A stretch of 64,000 nucleotides of DNA from Carnobacterium_B sp045617425 (lineage in GTDB: Bacteria; Bacillota; Bacilli; Lactobacillales; Carnobacteriaceae): the NCBI RefSeq assembly GCF_045617425.1, contig NZ_JAZLIO010000015.1:62001-126000 (forward strand), read 5' to 3'. The notes under the pieces were generated by a model, which was not told where the DNA came from, made no database searches, and was given only the letters and a program-made list of their open reading frames with translations. The position numbers were made by a program, and so were the translations under genes. Of this stretch, positions 62,947 through 64,000 are shown one piece after another. Each line of letters opens with the position of its first letter. Position 1 is the stretch's first letter.

Positions 62947-64000
62947 ATGTCTGTATTAACCGTTAAACTTCCCACAAATGGAGTGAACTACGAATTAAAG
63001 ATTGAAAAAGGAATACTCAACCGCGTCAGTAATGAAGTCTCAAAAGTCTTTACTGGAGCTAAAATTGCCATTGTCACCGATGAAACCGTCTATGACCTTT
63101 ACGCTAAGTCTATTATAAAAGATTTGGAAGCAGCGGATTATGAAGTGCAGTGCATTGTTTTGCCTCCTGGAGAACAGACTAAAACATTTGACACGCTGCC
63201 TAATCTCTACAGTGTATTCGCTGAGTTCGGCTTAACACGTAGCGACTTGATCATTGCTCTAGGTGGTGGTGTGATAGGTGACATCTCTGGTTTTGCCGCT
63301 TCGTCTTACTTGAGGGGTATCTCTTATATCCAAATTCCCACAACACTGCTAGCCCAAGTGGATAGTAGCGTTGGAGGAAAAGTTGGCGTCGATTTACCTG
63401 AGGGCAAAAACTTAGTAGGTGCTTTTTATCACCCCCTACTCGTCTTGATCGATCCATTGGTTCTAGAGACGTTGACGGATTCTGCCTTTGCTGATGGAAT
63501 GGCGGAAGTAATCAAATATAGCTGTATAAAAGATCTTAATTTATTTCATCGTCTGATGGCACTATCTTCTCGAAAAGAAGTCATGCAGCACATCGATTGG
63601 ATCATCGAAACCTGTTGCACGATCAAACAAGTGATTGTGCAGGCAGATGAAAAAGATTTGGGTGAACGAATGGTATTGAACTTCGGGCATACGTTGGGCC
63701 ACGCTATAGAAGCGTACTACCAGTATAAAACCTATACCCATGGTCAAGGTGTGGCCATTGGCATGGTCGCTATCTCAAGAATTGCAGAATCCAAACAGCT
63801 GACAACAGTTGGAACCACTGAACGATTGATTACTCTTTTAAAACAGCATCATTTGCCTATTAAACTAGAGGATTTTGAAGATTACCCTAAACTATTGCCT
63901 TATATCAAAAAAGATAAAAAAAATATTGCAGGCAGTTTATCCGTGATTGTTTTAACTGACATCGGACGCGCTACTGTGCATCAAACGTCTCTATCCTTTT
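62947..64000 (+). CDS. aroB: 3-dehydroquinate synthase (3' end beyond window)
   Basis: Second shikimate step, NAD- and metal-dependent cyclisation of DAHP. 351 codons are in the window; the family length of about 355-365 means only the last residues are missing. GGGVIGDISGFAAS (NAD), KIPTTLLAQVDSSVGGK-type segment, metal ligands in FADGMAEVIKY, LNFGHTLGHAIE and YTHGQGVAIGM. GGGAGG lies 10 bases before ATG. Confidence 0.95.
   Translation, partial: MSVLTVKLPTNGVNYELKIEKGILNRVSNEVSKVFTGAKIAIVTDETVYDLYAKSIIKDLEAADYEVQCIVLPPGEQTKTFDTLPNLYSVFAEFGLTRSDLIIALGGGVIGDISGFAASSYLRGISYIQIPTTLLAQVDSSVGGKVGVDLPEGKNLVGAFYHPLLVLIDPLVLETLTDSAFADGMAEVIKYSCIKDLNLFHRLMALSSRKEVMQHIDWIIETCCTIKQVIVQADEKDLGERMVLNFGHTLGHAIEAYYQYKTYTHGQGVAIGMVAISRIAESKQLTTVGTTERLITLLKQHHLPIKLEDFEDYPKLLPYIKKDKKNIAGSLSVIVLTDIGRATVHQTSLSF

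Noticed and set aside
1..64000. insertion sequences, prophage, CRISPR array, tRNA or rRNA
   Set aside because: No transposase, integrase, direct-repeat array or RNA gene could be recognised on either strand.

Overview
The window looks like chromosome from a low-GC Gram-positive bacterium of the Lactobacillales. Intergenic DNA is AT-rich, Shine-Dalgarno sites are strong (AGGAGG type), start codons include TTG and GTG, and the catabolic genes carry CcpA cre boxes. A bile salt hydrolase-like enzyme, a Cys42-type NADH oxidase, a LicT/BglG-controlled beta-glucoside PTS and a complete kdpFABCDE set fit Carnobacteriaceae or Enterococcaceae. Carnobacterium is my best guess, but it rests on gene content only. 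I see no rRNA, tRNA, insertion sequence, prophage or CRISPR array.

Layout. 1-2.6 kb: a two-component system (kinase cut by the window edge) and a SAP-like protein. 2.6-9.8 kb: a cyclic-di-GMP/exopolysaccharide module with a GGDEF protein, an EAL protein, and a translationally coupled operon of a GtrA-linked glycosyltransferase, a BcsA-type synthase with a PilZ domain, and a GT-C-like membrane protein. 10.2-25 kb: a glycan-use locus with GH113, ABC importer, GH36, GH1, ROK kinase and GntR on the minus strand, and MATE, AGE-family 2-epimerase and CE7 esterase on the plus strand. Together these suggest uptake and breakdown of acetylated galacto(gluco)mannan oligosaccharides under CcpA control. 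25-28 kb: a decaying stretch with two frameshifted genes (TRIC/UPF0126 channel, rhodanese) and a PAS/degenerate-GGDEF protein. 27.8-36 kb: a DeoR regulator coupled to an M24-fold protein with degenerate metal ligands, a HEAT-repeat protein, a TetR-controlled ABC exporter, a bile salt hydrolase and an N5-(carboxyethyl)ornithine synthase. 36-43 kb: an aldo-keto reductase, a MarR-GNAT pair and a bgl PTS operon with a visible RAT/terminator leader. 43-48 kb: a LysR-linked carboxylate/CoA cluster. 48-50 kb: nox. 50-57.8 kb: kdpFABCDE, including a 26-codon kdpF. 58-64 kb: divergent aromatic amino acid genes, aroE-aroK-aroQ-tyrA on one side and a leader, a short prephenate-dehydratase-fold gene, DAHP synthase and aroB on the other.

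The most interesting signal is the 5' leader of the plus-strand aro operon (60971-61327). It has a good promoter, a small reading frame with a Tyr/Phe-rich run (YYFSFF), three mutually exclusive RNA pairings and a strong intrinsic terminator. This is the layout of ribosome-mediated attenuation by Tyr/Phe supply, in a group where T-boxes are the usual solution. The second is the compact c-di-GMP polysaccharide locus, with visible PilZ and gating-loop motifs.
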